This document shows positions 10,706 through 23,104 of a stretch of DNA of 64,000 nucleotides, in pieces (position 1 is the stretch's first letter; every line of letters begins with the position of its first letter). The stretch comes from Notolepis coatsorum. Taxonomy: Eukaryota > Chordata > Actinopteri > Aulopiformes > Paralepididae. Location: NCBI GenBank assembly GCA_963971535.1, contig OZ020587.1, positions 156,593,877 through 156,657,876 on the forward strand. The letters are read 5' to 3'. A program made the translations under genes and the position numbers. The notes under the pieces are model-generated. The model was not told the origin of the DNA, did no database searches, and was given only the letters and a program-made list of their open reading frames with translations.

Positions 10706-12241
10706 TGAAGTCACAAAGGTCTATGTTCTGGTTCTGATAAGATCAGAACCGGCTGGATCATAGTACTCTGCGTTGTGAATTGTGTCTCCTAAAAACCCTT
10801 GTACTTTCAAAAGACCAAATGGTCTTGTTCGACAGCAGCTAAGCAGGATAAATGAAGAGGAGAAGGTGTACTAGCATCTGTTTAATTCAAAGTTAAGAGT
10901 GTAATTACAATGGTTTTGGTTCAATTACAATAAAGAACACTATAATATTCAAGGTACCGGAGCACTATGCCGCTTGTCCTTCTAAGAAAGCAGATTAAAG
11001 AATGTTAGTTGTTCCGTTGTTGATATTCTTTGTTGAAACAAAGAATAGTCTTTTCTCCCTCCAAAAGCTCTTTTCCGTTGTGTCTCCTCTGCCCGTGCCG
11101 TCCGCTGTGTGAAGGTAGGTGTTGTCCTGTGTCGTTCCGTTTCAGAGTCCCTCCACAGTCACCACACACCCCCTTATATCAAAAGCCTGGAGTGTCTGCG
11201 TGATGTCACCGGAGTGACGTCAAGCAGATGTGTTCCTCCAATCACGGCCTCTCTAAGTTTGAATTTGAAATAGAAGGTTGTCCTCAGTAAGCCAACCCTC
11301 TCTACTTTGTTTCAGATCAGAGAATAGTTTCACTGTCTATATTTACGTTACAGTTCGGTTTCATAATTCAAGATGTGTATTTTTGAATCGGGGATAACCA
11401 GATGACCACATAGATACCATTTTCTACTCAAAACAGCTTTATACTTGACCAGAATCACAGTCTTTTATCATTAATTCCACTTGTATAGTGTCCTAATCAT
11501 GTTCTTGTAACTTACATCAATATCTATTTTATACAGGTATTATTCAGCACGTTAAGTATTTTCCAATGAAGTTTCAGAAGTGGTTTAATTTCAAACTCTG
11601 TGATTCTTACAGCAAGACAGGAGAAAACCAGGTGGTCACATGAAATGCCGGTGCGTCTGTTGGGACACCCGATACTCCTTTGAAGTGAGATAACCAACTG
11701 TTCTCAGGGAGATGTTATCTCTGGTTTTAAATAGAAACTTGGAAGCTTGTATAGTAATAAACGGGGGTCTGCTGACAGCCCTATTCAGTGTCCTGTTTTT
11801 GGTAAACACAGCCGTTTGTTCTCATTTAAAAGCTGGCCGACCAGCGTGACCAGTATCCTGTCGTATTTACATATAGTGTTAGGTCCAGTTTACCCAGACC
11901 AACTGACATTCTTCCAGTGCCTAATTTAATCAATCACTTATCACTGATCTAATGTGAGACTTCTAAAACCCATATATTTTAACTAACTGTTGGGGAGAAT
12001 ATCAGAACTTTATATATCAATAACAGAGTGAATCTATTGAATCACAGCAGACTTGGGCCAGAGTTATATTGAACTATATCAGAATGTTTTCTGGATTTAC
12101 TTTATGAGACTAGCCTACGTGTGGGTGTTCTGACCATATCGATTACCATCTCCCAACAGCTGTTGACCTGTGGGACTCAATATTCAACCAACATAATATT
12201 TCCATAATGATTGGACAGTTTGGACTGAGAATTCCACTACA
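10706..12241 (-). repeat. 3' LTR of provirus-like fossil
   Basis: Direct repeat of 26501-28030. It carries the same sequence from tgaagtcacaaaggtc to gaattccactaca. By eye there are about 15 substitutions and one short indel over ~1.53 kb. Confidence 0.9.
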
Positions 12242-13751
12242 GTCCCCCGTCGTGGGCTTATATGCCCACGTATACCTCTATTGACTTCTCAATCAAACTG
12301 GTCGTACACCATACAGATACCATAACCTTTTAACCTTAGCAAATTCACATTAAAAACCAAAAACATTCTTTTTCTACATCTCTTTCTTATGTATACTTAT
12401 CGTCACCCAAACATCTTTATTTTCAGTCCATTTTCATTATTGTGTGCAGTCTTTGACACTATATTTCGTACCAGGATCAATTTCCACTGGTTTCCCTTGG
12501 GGTTGTCAAATTCTGACTTGGAGCAGGGAGAAGGGGGGTCAATGTTTTCTGGATTGACCTGGCCACTCCCTCCTCATTTCTCAGAGCTGGTGCAGTTCAA
12601 GACTGCTGATCTCCCTCTTAATGCTACCACCAACTCTGGGAGGTAGAATCAGAAAGCCAGTTGACTTCCGATCCCACCCCGTCTTCTATCGAGGCCTCGT
12701 GCCTCGTGCTGTCACTCGAATAGGGGCATGACCCCCTGCTGTATTGGCCTGGTCAGTTGAACCATGAGCTCTTCTCTCGGATGTCAGTTGCGTCGAGGTT
12801 GTGTTGTCTCCTGCAGTCGTCGCTGGCTCAACCCCCGTTGACCCTCGGACTAGTGGAAGAGGTTTGATTCTCCCCACCCTCCGCCTGGTCGTTGATAGGG
12901 GCGACAGAGGCTCCACCCCCTCGCTCGATGACACCCGGTCAGTTGCTAAGGCCTTTCAGCCTGTCTGTTGACAGCCGGAGCAGTTGATGAGGCCTAGCAG
13001 GCTGTCTCCTCGTAGATTGCCTGTCGTTTGGCCTCTCTCGTTCCCCTCCGAAGCCTCAAGACCCGGTCACTGCGTTGGCCGGAACTCTCAACGCTTGAGA
13101 GTTAGGCTTCTCCTGGATCTCTTGGTACCCGCAGTGTTGTGATTCCCCATGGAACCGCTGGGTAGACACTAGCCAGTGTCCTGGATCAACAGTACCGATG
13201 GAGTTGTTGGTCTTCCTCGTACCACACTCTGATGACTGCTGACTCCCCAATCTCCCATTCGTATCCTGCAGTGAGTATATATCGCTTCGGTGGACAGCGC
13301 AGGTTACTTCTACCACAACAATTGATTGAGAATCCATATTTTTCCTCCCTCAGACACTCTTTACTGGTCTGAGTTTGACAACTTTCTTTTCCAAATCATT
13401 TATCTATATATTTCATGGCTTCTAGATCGTTAATATTCAAAATTCAGAAAAATTCACATGGCTCTCATTATATTATGCTGTCAAAACAGTATAACCCCAC
13501 CACCCTTTGATGTGGAATACAATTCTAAACATCATACCTTCATTCCTGGACAGCTGCCCCAGGGCCCGGACAGCCAGTACTGACGCGACCTCTCCCCCAG
13601 TAGTCCTACACGTACGGCAACAAATCACAGTCCGCCTTAAAGACACATCTTCCACAAGCTCTGCCAGCCTCTACTAAGCCGTCAGAGTCCCCCACAAGCC
13701 AATTATCAATTGCACATGTCCACACCCTACACAAAGGCTATTCGGCCAATG
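12242..13751. other. Interior of provirus-like fossil, unassigned
   Basis: Lies between the 3' LTR and the nested gypsy element. GC-richer at 12640-13340. No convincing Pol or Env motif was recognised on either strand. Confidence 0.4.
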
Positions 13752-13756
13752 GCGAC

Positions 13757-14231
13757 TGTTACATTCAAGCCTAAAATATGGCTTGTCAAGGCCTTGAATG
13801 CGACGTGGTGGACACAGGACACTGGACAAAAGTTATCAAAAATAACTATTTATTTACAACTAACTAAATGGACAGAAATAGTGGGAGCTGGGTGTTCCAG
13901 ACTCCAAAGTTAAATAACAAAACTATAGGCAAAAGGAAGAACAAGCCGAATGTACAACAAAACAATGAGAGCAGGTGAGACGCTGGAGAGCTGAGACATC
14001 TCCTGTGAAGTGGGGGAGACTTGACTGCTGCCTGCACTCTGCATTTGTAGGGCGTGGTGCCTCATCACCACACCTGTGATCAATTAAAAAACTGCCATTT
14101 TAAACAAGCAAAACCAGGAAGAAACAGTGTGTCAATTAAACCACCAATTAGTGACAGCACACTTAACCACAATGTGAATATGCACCACAGACAGTAAGTA
14201 TCCCTCCACCATGTGAAAGTAATACGTAACA
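13757..14231 (-). repeat. 3' LTR of gypsy fossil
   Basis: Direct repeat of 18126-18600, tgttacattc to tacgtaaca. Followed on the + strand by cccccacacc, which is purine-rich on the coding strand as expected for a polypurine tract. Confidence 0.92.
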
Positions 14232-14460
14232 CCCCCACACCGAAGATTTATGTTCTTCTCCCAACTATAGCCCAAAGAAACCATCACCAAGAGAATGAAC
14301 ATAAATAAATAAGGGGATACTTACCAACCTTACCAAAAAAAAATGCAACCACACACTCCAACATGTGTAGTGCCCGTACTGTGTTGAGTGTGAGCCCCGG
14401 TCAAGAGTCACACTCAACTGTACACCAAAAAATTAATCGTGACCCACAGCCCATGAGTCA

Positions 14461-15924
14461 CTACCACAAAGTGACAATGGGTCGGCCCCTGTCGAACACA
14501 ACCTTTAACTGCGCCAAATGCTCCCCATTGAGGAACATTCGACACCGTTGTCCAGTACAAACAACAACATTGCCCCGACTCTCGGCCAAACGAGACCTCA
14601 CAAAAGGCCTGCAAAACAGAGGCAATGAACTGGAAACAGCATGAGAGCTAAGCTCACCGCTCTCAGGACAGAAAACAGGAAAACAAAAAGAAACACGTCC
14701 CCGTGGCACCGCCTCGCCCACCCCTGGCATCACCAGTTCAGGAGATAGCAAAGCAGGATGAACCGCCACAGGCAGGTCGTCCTCACCGCTGGAACACAGT
14801 AAACCACCAATCACAGAAACCGACATGACATCCCCACCACTCAAAATGGTGGCACAAAAATCAACGTTATGACTCAAAATGGTGGCACAAAAGTTTGCAC
14901 GGCCATAAGCCACAAACTCTACTTCAACAGGCCGCTCCACCAATACCGACCTGGTAAATAGAGACAACAAACCAAAGTTATGTCCTTGACAAAAATCAAA
15001 CTCATTGCGCTCAGGACAACCAACAGGAAAACCATCAGCATACTTCCCCGGTACCATCACAGCACCCAACTCCTCCCCACCTGGCACTGTCAGTACAGGA
15101 GACCGTACCGAGGGCTGCACCCCCGTCAGCTGCACAGGAGACTGTGATTCACGAACATCCAGAGCAGGATGTACCGCCTCAGGCACGTCCTCACCGTCCC
15201 TGGAACATAGCAACACATCGGTCACAAAAGCACCTGGATCACCATTCAAAATGGTGTCACAAAAAATAACGTGGTCAGGATCCAAAATGGTGTCACCCAA
15301 ATCAGAACTGTCATGAGCATCAATGGCGTCACACACATCAACCCCGTCATGAAACAAAACGGTGTCAGAAACGTCTTTACTGTCACAAGCCAAAATGGTG
15401 GCACACACAGTAACATTGTCATGACACAAAATGGTGGCACACACACCAACTTCGTCACGATCAAAATGGTCGTCACCCATTAGACTAGGTTGTGAAGACT
15501 GCTCCTGCTGCACAGGACACAGGTAACTAGGTTGACTAGCATACCCAGTGCCTGGCAGAGAGTCAGTCTGGTCACATGAATCAATATCAGAACTACTGAC
15601 CATACTGGGATCATCACTGCTGACAAGCGAGACATCATGAACGTCAGAGCTACTGTAGGAAGGCCGGCAGCCCAATTCTGGCCTTGTAGCCTCCTCAACC
15701 AGAATGGTGCCACACGAAATGTCAGAAACGGTGCCACATGAAGTAGCAACATCCTGCCCACTCTCATCCTCCTCATTCTCCTCCTCCAATTCGTCTGTGG
15801 CCTCAGCCACTGTAAAGGCTGGGAAGCCCACGAGATACTGCTCCGCCACTCGAGTATCTGGCACGCATGTCACCTCCGGTTTCACCAGTACTTTACCTCC
15901 AGCCAAGTCATTGCCCAAGAGCAA
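14461..15924 (-). CDS. Acidic repeat-bearing frame of gypsy fossil
   Basis: An open frame of 487 codons that starts MLLGNDLAGGKV, which resembles the stretch following the aspartic protease in Gmr1-like elements. The next ~130 residues are very acidic. The frame then has irregular repeats of a CATIL/CDTIL/GDTIL core (about residues 165-240 and 345-370), encoded by recurring copies of caaaatggtg on the + strand. I know of no domain matching these repeats. It belongs to the fossil element; role unknown. Confidence 0.6.
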   Translation of the reverse strand: MLLGNDLAGGKVLVKPEVTCVPDTRVAEQYLVGFPAFTVAEATDELEEENEEDESGQDVATSCGTVSDISCGTILVEEATRPELGCRPSYSSSDVHDVSLVSSDDPSMVSSSDIDSCDQTDSLPGTGYASQPSYLCPVQQEQSSQPSLMGDDHFDRDEVGVCATILCHDNVTVCATILACDSKDVSDTVLFHDGVDVCDAIDAHDSSDLGDTILDPDHVIFCDTILNGDPGAFVTDVLLCSRDGEDVPEAVHPALDVRESQSPVQLTGVQPSVRSPVLTVPGGEELGAVMVPGKYADGFPVGCPERNEFDFCQGHNFGLLSLFTRSVLVERPVEVEFVAYGRANFCATILSHNVDFCATILSGGDVMSVSVIGGLLCSSGEDDLPVAVHPALLSPELVMPGVGEAVPRGRVSFCFPVFCPESGELSSHAVSSSLPLFCRPFVRSRLAESRGNVVVCTGQRCRMFLNGEHLAQLKVVFDRGRPIVTLW

Positions 15925-15933
15925 TGTTACCCC

Positions 15934-17106
15934 CTACATAGGGAGTTTGCCAGCCGTCACTCCGATCACCACTGGTCCAGATACAAGGGCACAATCAAGA
16001 AAGACATTATGCAGCGGCACATTCATCGTGTGCATTCCAAAAGCCTCAATAACAACCCCTGCACCCAACTCAGAGTGGTGCGTAAAGGGCAGAACACTAC
16101 TTTGAACAAAAGATTGGGATGCGCCAGTATCACGGAGAATCGTCACTGGTACCTTAGGACCTCCCTCTGTCAATGAAACAAACCCTCTACTCCTGAAAGG
16201 TGTGTAAAGGTCATCCACTCCTTTGCCATCTAGTGGAGACAGAACAACAGGGTTACGTACAGGTGTACTTATCAACATCACTGGTCTGGGTGGGTTAGAC
16301 GGGCGCTTTTCTGGGTGCAAACGATAACAATTTCCCATCACATGTCCTGCACTCCCACAATCCTGGCACTTCCGGGCATCATCGCTTCCCCATGCCCCAT
16401 TAAACTTACCACTACCCCCAGCACTGGACCCTGTAGGCCTATTAGGAGTCCATTTTGGCCTCCCCTCATCATGCACAGGATAATGCTGTCTCTCAAAAGA
16501 CGTCCTGTGGGTCAAAACATACTCATCAGCCAGGACCGCTGCTGCTGAACAGGTCCTGACTTTCCTCTCATTTAAGTACATAGCAATATCCTCAGATACG
16601 CCATACACCTTGAATTCCTCTAATAAGATTAGGTCCCTAATCTCCTCCACTGTGGTGACCTTTTCCGCTGCACACCACCGGTCAAAAAGCAACCGCTTTT
16701 CCCTCACAAACTCCACAAAAGACTGAGAGACTTGCTTCCTCAAATTGCGGAATTTAGCTGCTGCTGTAGCTGCTGTAGCTGCTCTCCTCATCTCACTAGC
16801 TTCAAGGTCCTCACGGTCTGCCTTGTTAACAGCTGCAAGCTCACGCGCTGTTCTAAGCTCCACATCTCGCCCACGCGGTAGCTCAAAGCCTTCTCCCTCC
16901 TCCTCCAGAGTTCTACCTGCAGCCACACCAAAAACCTTTAGTGTACTCAGTTCCTCAATTAATTGACCTACCAAGTTCTCCTTTTTCTGGCCTGCATCGA
17001 GGTCTATTGAAAACCTTGCTGCCACCTGTAGTAACTCATCCTTTGAATTTTTTTTTACCTTAGCCAGTGTTGGCTCTGCAACAAAGTCATCAATGTCCAA
17101 CGTCAT
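15934..17106 (-). CDS. Gag (SCAN-like) and protease frame of gypsy fossil
   Basis: 390 codons. The N-terminal ~100 residues are helical and charged. Around residues 120-200 is a SCAN-like segment (LFDRWCAAEKVTTVEEIRDL, then LNERKVRTCSAAAVLADEYV), as in Gmr1-type Gag, the proposed source of vertebrate SCAN domains. A CCHC knuckle (CQDCGSAGHVMGNC) follows at about residue 247. An aspartic protease core (VTILRDTGASQSFV) is near residue 325. In the family this would form the capsid and cleave it. Part of a fossil. Confidence 0.85.
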   Translation of the reverse strand: MTLDIDDFVAEPTLAKVKKNSKDELLQVAARFSIDLDAGQKKENLVGQLIEELSTLKVFGVAAGRTLEEEGEGFELPRGRDVELRTARELAAVNKADREDLEASEMRRAATAATAAAKFRNLRKQVSQSFVEFVREKRLLFDRWCAAEKVTTVEEIRDLILLEEFKVYGVSEDIAMYLNERKVRTCSAAAVLADEYVLTHRTSFERQHYPVHDEGRPKWTPNRPTGSSAGGSGKFNGAWGSDDARKCQDCGSAGHVMGNCYRLHPEKRPSNPPRPVMLISTPVRNPVVLSPLDGKGVDDLYTPFRSRGFVSLTEGGPKVPVTILRDTGASQSFVQSSVLPFTHHSELGAGVVIEAFGMHTMNVPLHNVFLDCALVSGPVVIGVTAGKLPM

Positions 17107-18107
17107 TGTCTATCATCCACAGTAAACGACAACAAACGAATACAACAATATTAATTACTAATAAAGTAATTAATCAACCAATTAATTAATTACCAATACA
17201 AGGCAATACTACAATTAATCCACAACAAGGGATATAGTTCAGTATCCAAAACACAAGCAACTCACCCACCGTTCCTACGACCTGGGGTTCAAACTCCAAT
17301 TTCCCTGTATCCACAAAAAGGTGTAGCACGTAATTAAATGACAGTGATTGAAGATACACGGCATAACACAGCACGCAATTAAACTCACAAGCAGTAGTTC
17401 AAAACACGGCATTTTATGTTAGCACGCAAAACAAATCACACTGTATCTAAGACACACGGCATAACACATACTGGACCAAAAGGTCAAGCTCAATAATGCA
17501 CACAGATCCTATACTAGAGAATCACAGCAGACACTGCTACTGGACACTAGCTACAGGCCTCTGCTGAGACGAACCACCCACAAGACTAACCCTGTGGTAG
17601 GCATTTATCCCAAAATACTGGAACAAACGCTCTTCAGTAACAAACCAAGTGAGGCAAAACCCCTTGTGTTACTCAACAAACAAATTCAACAAACAAATTC
17701 TACTAATACAAACAGGTGCTCCATACAATCTGATTTGACTCACAAATAGCTTCTAAAACCTATACTGCAGTCAAAAGAAGGACTGCTAGGCCCACCACAT
17801 GTCTAATCTAACAAAAACACTTACATCAGGTCCTAACACACTAATTACATTTCCTGGCCCCCTAACCTACCTATACTGAAAGCTAATGCACTGTAGACCT
17901 AGCTTTCTTCAACCACACCTGCTACCAGCCAAAGATCATATACCAATCACTTCTTTGACCGCCCCAGGAGTACGTGGTACACAGGAGGCTAACAACAGCC
18001 AGAAAACAATGAAATTACCTACCTGTGGTGTCCACTAAACTAAATATTTTAAAGCATACCAGTAGTCAAATCAAATTATAAATTAAGAGCATACTTACCT
18101 GTTTGAA

Positions 18108-18125
18108 GACCGGCTAGAGCCCCCA
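18108..18125 (-). promoter_or_regulatory. Putative tRNA-Pro-like primer-binding site of gypsy fossil
   Basis: On the minus strand, tgggggctctagccgg directly abuts the 5' LTR. Its first nine bases match the usual tRNA-Pro primer site. Confidence 0.55.
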
Positions 18126-18600
18126 TGTTACATTCAAGCCTAAAATATGGCTTGTCAAGGCCTTGAATGCGACGTGGTGGACACAGGACACTGGACAAAA
18201 GTTATCAAAAATAACTATTTATTTACAACTAACTAAATGGACAGAAATAGTGGGAGCTGGGTGTTCCAGACTCCAAAGTTAAATAACAAAACTATAGGCA
18301 AAAGGAAGAACAAGCCGAATGTACAACAAAACAATGAGAGCAGGTGAGACGCTGGAGAGCTGAGACATCTCCTGTGAAGTGGGGGAGACTTGACTGCTGC
18401 CTGCACTGTGCATTTGTAGGGCGTGGTGCCTCATCACCACACCTGTGATCAATTAAAAAACTGCCATTTTAAACAAGCAAAACCAGGAAGAAACAGTGTG
18501 TCAATTAAACCACCAATTAGTGACAGCACACTTAACCACAATGTGAATATGCACCACAGACAGTAAGTATCCCTCCACCATGTGAAAGTAATACGTAACA
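18126..18600 (-). repeat. 5' LTR of gypsy fossil
   Basis: Direct repeat of 13757-14231, followed by the second gcgac target-duplication copy. Confidence 0.92.
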
Positions 18601-18605
18601 GCGAC

Positions 18606-19481
18606 CAAAACCTACTGAGCTTATCAATGTACAGAGAATCATGTTTCCCAACACTTTCACCAATTGCGACACAACCCCCAGATCCTAGATCTGGATTTAT
18701 AATGAGCGGAGAACAAAAACCATGAACCAGCTCCAGTCCATTCACATTGTTCTCAGTCCACTATATAGACATATACTACCTAGTCCTGCTGTGTCGAGAT
18801 CACTCCCAGCCTGTCAGGTTTCCTAAGAAAAAATATAGAATAGAAACAAAACAAAGAAAAACATGCCCAAAACAATAATTGAAAACAATAAACAAACCTT
18901 GTGAGCATTTCTTTTTCAACTCACTCTCAGAAACAAAATTAACCTATTATCTAGGGGCGTATCCACCCCCGTATATACTAAGAAACAAAATGAAAACTTC
19001 CGGCCTGAGGCAGAAATTGCTTACAAAAAAAAAACTAGGAAAGAAAAAATAAAACGAAATAAACTTCATTATTCATGATTGTTAATCTCCATCTATCAAT
19101 ATCATAAAAACCTAGGAACGACTATGGGTCTTTTTAATTTCTTAATCATGCAGTCCACCCTTTGACCAATCTGAATGTTGATCAAGCATGGATAATCTAC
19201 TGACCACTAGCTGCCGCAGTGTCACATCATTTCACTGTCTAATATTGAATACCTAATATTAACTGTTTAACATTTGATTTGATGTTCTTGTTAGTCCGAT
19301 TAGTTCACGCATCCGTCAGTTACTTCATCACGCCACATTAATCACACATCCATTTTAGTAACTTCCACTCATAACCTAATCACCTAACCCCTCTATTTAT
19401 TTTTTATTCTATTTTTATTCTACTCAGTTGTATATATTTTTTATTCAATTCACTTTCATTTTTATTACCTATCTATATTCT
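18606..19481. other. Interior of provirus-like fossil, unassigned
   Basis: AT-rich stretch between the nested gypsy element and the Gag-like frame. No motif was recognised with confidence. Confidence 0.4.
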
Positions 19482-21203
19482 TTATTCTGCCGGCGGCCTC
19501 TGCAGACATGACCTTTGAAAATGACCTATCAGTCCACAGATCCGTCGTTGTTCCCTCGGTTGTGGGACCCTGTGGGCCCCCCGCCTGTAATCGGATGGCC
19601 CTGGGTTCATCGGGCCCAGTGTCTGTCCTTGCACTCTGCCCTTACCGCTTTGACCCTTACCTCTGACAGTCCCTTCCTGGTTTCGCCCCCTTTGAGCCTG
19701 GTCTGGGGAGAAACCCACATACCTATTTTGTCCAGCCACCGTCCTTTGAGCCTGCTGTTGGGAGGGGTCTGGAAATTCGCCCCGCCCGAGGCCCTCAGTA
19801 CCCTGTCGAGGCCCCGCTCCCTGTCTGGGCAACGGGGCACAGGGCATTGCTTGATCCCGGCGGCCTAATTCCGATGCCCGAAGCATGACCTCAATCGCTG
19901 TACCATCTAGCAGTACATTCCTTCTCGCCAGTTCTTGTTCCAGTCTCTGCGTCTCATGTGCGGTTTGACCAATCTCCAGCTGTGTCTTCATCAGGTCTCG
20001 ATGAACTGCCTCATGTCGTCCGACCGCTGCTATAAACGCTCTCTGTTGTCTATAGGTCGACGCTTCTTCCCCCATCTCAGCGCTGGCGGTCTGACTTCCC
20101 ATCTCCGGGCCCCGCCTCTCATCTTGACTCTGGTGCTGAGGGGGTTCTGGACCAGTGGGACTTGCGGGCTGTGGGCACTGTCCCTGATACCGACCTTGGT
20201 TTTGCCCGTATCCACCTCTTCGGTTCCCCCATCGAGGGCCTCCTGTTCTGGATAGATAGTCCCGCTCACAGTCTCTAGAAATATGTCCGAGATTCCCGCA
20301 CGCCCAACACACAATTGACCGCGCTTTGGATCCATTCGCGCTCTGGATCCATCCACTTTTGTTTCCACCTTGTCCCCGTGACTGACAAGGTGTTCCCCTT
20401 GGATTTTGTTGTTGTTCTGGCGCAGGACCCCCCTGTGTCCCCAACTGGGCCCGTCTATGGTCATTTGGTTCCCCGTTGGAGCCCGTCTCCCCTCTTGGCT
20501 GTGCGGACTGGACTAGGGCTTGGAGGTATTCCACTAACTGTCCTGCCTCGGTTGGTTGTTGTTCTTGAGGGAGGCACGTCCTCCGCTCTTCCTCCACCCT
20601 GGCCCTCGCTGACTGGCTCCTCGTCCTCGGGCCACGTCTCTCAGTTTGGTACTGATGGTGGGGGTGGGGGAAACCTAGGCAAGGGACACTGGTGGGCTGT
20701 AGAAACTGTTCATGTATTATCTCATACCTGCTGTCGGTCTCTATTCCAGCCATACGGCCAGAGTCAACTCCCTGGGACTGCTGAAACAACATCGCTCTCC
20801 TCAGTTGCTTTCTTTGTCTCTTGGTTAAATGGCAGTCACCTAAAATGGACACTCCAGCGTGGATCGGCTCGGGTAATACAGTTGTCTCTGGTTCGCTCTC
20901 CTCAAAGACCCCCTGTGTTGGAGTTAAAGACATTATTTCCAGTCCCTCCGTCACACTGGTCTCAGGAGGGGAGTCAGTCACATTCAAATCAATCAGGTTA
21001 ACTTCACTGTTCAATTCGGTCAATGAAATGTCTGCAGAAGTTATCGGCATTTCCCCACTACCGGCATTATTTCCTTTCATCGCCTTTCGTAATCTCTTTT
21101 TCTGTTTTTTGATTTGGGTACGCATTCTATACCGGCCTCCTTTCTTATACTTAAATATAAGGTTTTGTAAAGGCCTGAATATCTTTGGCCATTGTTTCTT
21201 CAC
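19482..21203 (-). CDS. Gag-like nucleocapsid frame of provirus-like fossil
   Basis: 573 codons. The N-terminus is very basic (RMRTQIKKQKKRLRKAMKG). The middle is rich in Gln, Pro, Gly and Arg. A CCHC zinc knuckle, CWACGNLGHISRDC, lies near residue 300, followed by RGG-like basic sequence (GNRRGGYGQNQGRYQGQ). A helical, charged segment (about residues 380-450) precedes a second knuckle-like CGLIGHFQRSC near the C-terminus. This suits the nucleocapsid end of a retroviral-type Gag that binds RNA. The family was not matched precisely. It is part of a fossil. Confidence 0.6.
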   Translation of the reverse strand: MKKQWPKIFRPLQNLIFKYKKGGRYRMRTQIKKQKKRLRKAMKGNNAGSGEMPITSADISLTELNSEVNLIDLNVTDSPPETSVTEGLEIMSLTPTQGVFEESEPETTVLPEPIHAGVSILGDCHLTKRQRKQLRRAMLFQQSQGVDSGRMAGIETDSRYEIIHEQFLQPTSVPCLGFPHPHHQYQTERRGPRTRSQSARARVEEERRTCLPQEQQPTEAGQLVEYLQALVQSAQPRGETGSNGEPNDHRRAQLGTQGGPAPEQQQNPRGTPCQSRGQGGNKSGWIQSANGSKARSIVCWACGNLGHISRDCERDYLSRTGGPRWGNRRGGYGQNQGRYQGQCPQPASPTGPEPPQHQSQDERRGPEMGSQTASAEMGEEASTYRQQRAFIAAVGRHEAVHRDLMKTQLEIGQTAHETQRLEQELARRNVLLDGTAIEVMLRASELGRRDQAMPCAPLPRQGAGPRQGTEGLGRGEFPDPSQQQAQRTVAGQNRYVGFSPDQAQRGRNQEGTVRGKGQSGKGRVQGQTLGPMNPGPSDYRRGAHRVPQPREQRRICGLIGHFQRSCLQRPPAE

Positions 21204-22435
21204 TTTTATTGTGACATTTCCAGTCGTTGAAATAGACAGATTGCTATGGTTATTGCATCTAAACCTTCAGTTGCTCCTATCTGTGTATTTGCCATTCTCA
21301 CCACTTTCAAACACTTGTAATATCACCGTTTGGAAAGCAAGTTTCTCTGTATTTCAGACTACTTTTACAACCTTGAGTTAAATTCACTCACACTGGCAGA
21401 GTTATTGGTGCCGACAGGAATTGACAAAACGCTTAGTGATACTACACCCAGACTTCAACAGTCAAGTTGATCCCCCGTTTGGAGTTTGGAATTGTCAGCA
21501 CTGCCTCTGTCCGCCCTGGAGCAGCTGTGAAGAAAGAAAGAAAAAACATACACTTAATTATCAGTGGCATTTCCCTTTCACAATCCATCATTATCTTTAA
21601 GCATGGAATGTCAGGCATCTTCTATACTAATATCACTTTAGAGAGCGTTTGTGCAATTTTCGTTCAAATTTTTAACGACACAGCCTTAGTTGTCTTCTGT
21701 TCTGTTGTCTTCATCGGAAAACTGGATCTCCCAATCCCTTTGTCATGTTCCTGCTTCACATGACTCTGGGGATCCCTATTTCGCATCAGCCTCTTCCGTC
21801 TGTTGATCAATCAGAAATGTGTTATTCACAGCCTATCATTTCTAAACACTTGTGCTGGATATTGTAATTTAGGTGAATAAAATCACTTCTTCCACTTAAT
21901 GAAGTTGTAATTCCTTTCTCCTAAAATATTTTAACTCTTATTGCTCTGCAAATGACTATGTGTATATTTAATTCTAACCTTTCCTTCTATGTGTAGCTTT
22001 ATTTATTTCTATCCGAGAAAGTCTAAACTGTATTTCTCTTGTCATTTATCTTTACATCACAATGTTCACATAATTTACTCATAATTCATACTCATTCCCC
22101 CCGTTTTAACACCTCAATCTTAGGTGCTAAACACCACGCTTCCAACTCACGAGGAATTAAATCAATTTTCCGTGATTTACATCACAGAATCCCTGTGGCT
22201 TGGAACAGCGTCCCACAACCTGTTTATTAAACTACAGGTGCAGACACCACCCCTATTTTGAAATCCCTGCAGACCAATGATATCCCACTGGTCCGCCATC
22301 TGCAGCCCAAGGCCTCTCCCCTTCCAGTAGCGACCTGAAAGTGAAACCCCGGGTTCCCCGCACAAGGACATTCAAAATCCATACAACCAACCTAAATATT
22401 CACACATAACATGGCCCAATGCGCACAGTGTGGCA
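21204..22435. other. Unassigned interior of provirus-like fossil
   Basis: AT-rich, with no open frame of note and no motif recognised. Confidence 0.35.
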
Positions 22436-22563
22436 GCGAGCTACGACGAGCGCACACATGACGCATCCCCGTAAATGCGCGCAGGTAGACAGCGAGCTAC
22501 GACGAGCGCACACATGACGCATCCACGTTAATGCGCGCAGGTAGACAGCGAGCTACGACGAGC
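22436..22563. repeat. 56-bp CpG-rich tandem repeat, ~2.3 copies
   Basis: A unit starting gcgagctacgacgagc and ending gcgcgcaggtagaca repeats with few differences. It lies in the leader part of the provirus-like element. Confidence 0.75.
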
Positions 22564-23104
22564 TGTCTACCACCGCACGCCACGACGTCCGCAGTCCCCA
22601 GTAGGGGAGTTGGGAGCTTGCACCCCCATTAAAATGAAAAGAAAACTCACACGCCTTGTTCATCTACCAACATCGCCATTGCAGGTGCAGCCGAGCAGAG
22701 TGACCCCTCATATGCAGGTCCATCTGCGTAGAGAGTCCCAAACCAAACCTCAAAGCACGCTCCGACTTACGGCCCACCATCATGAACGCAACACCCAAGA
22801 CACTAACACGTAGTCCTGGAGAGAGCCAGAGAGCATGGCCCCACCGCTTGCTGCTACAACATCATCACCCTGACACTGGCCAATACCACTGCCAGCACTA
22901 GAAACCCACAGAAAATAACAATAAACTGCACTTGAAACCTACAGAAGATAACAATAAACTGCACTAGAAACCTACAGAAGATCTTCACAAGCTCCAGTAA
23001 ATATACACTCATACAGGCAAGCTAAAAATACCCATTAAAACAACATTATACATAACCAAACCACCAATAGTAATCCACCCTAGATCCCATCATGACAAGG
23101 TAAA
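22564..23104. other. Unassigned leader region
   Basis: Includes a short imperfect repeat around 22890-22990 (gaaacctacagaagat). Nothing else recognised. Confidence 0.3.

Larger units (their letters stand above)
13757..18600 (-). mobile_element. Gmr1-like Ty3/gypsy LTR element fossil, nested
   Basis: 475-bp LTRs (13757-14231, 18126-18600) differ at about one site by eye. The 5-bp word gcgac occurs at 13752-13756 and 18601-18605, a clear target duplication. Next to the right LTR, on the minus strand, tgggggctc resembles a tRNA-Pro primer site. Two minus-strand frames encode a SCAN-like Gag, a zinc knuckle and a protease, then a long acidic region. No reverse transcriptase or integrase was recognised, so the copy looks incomplete. 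It sits inside the larger provirus-like element, so it is the later arrival, and its LTRs suggest a very recent insertion. Confidence 0.9.
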
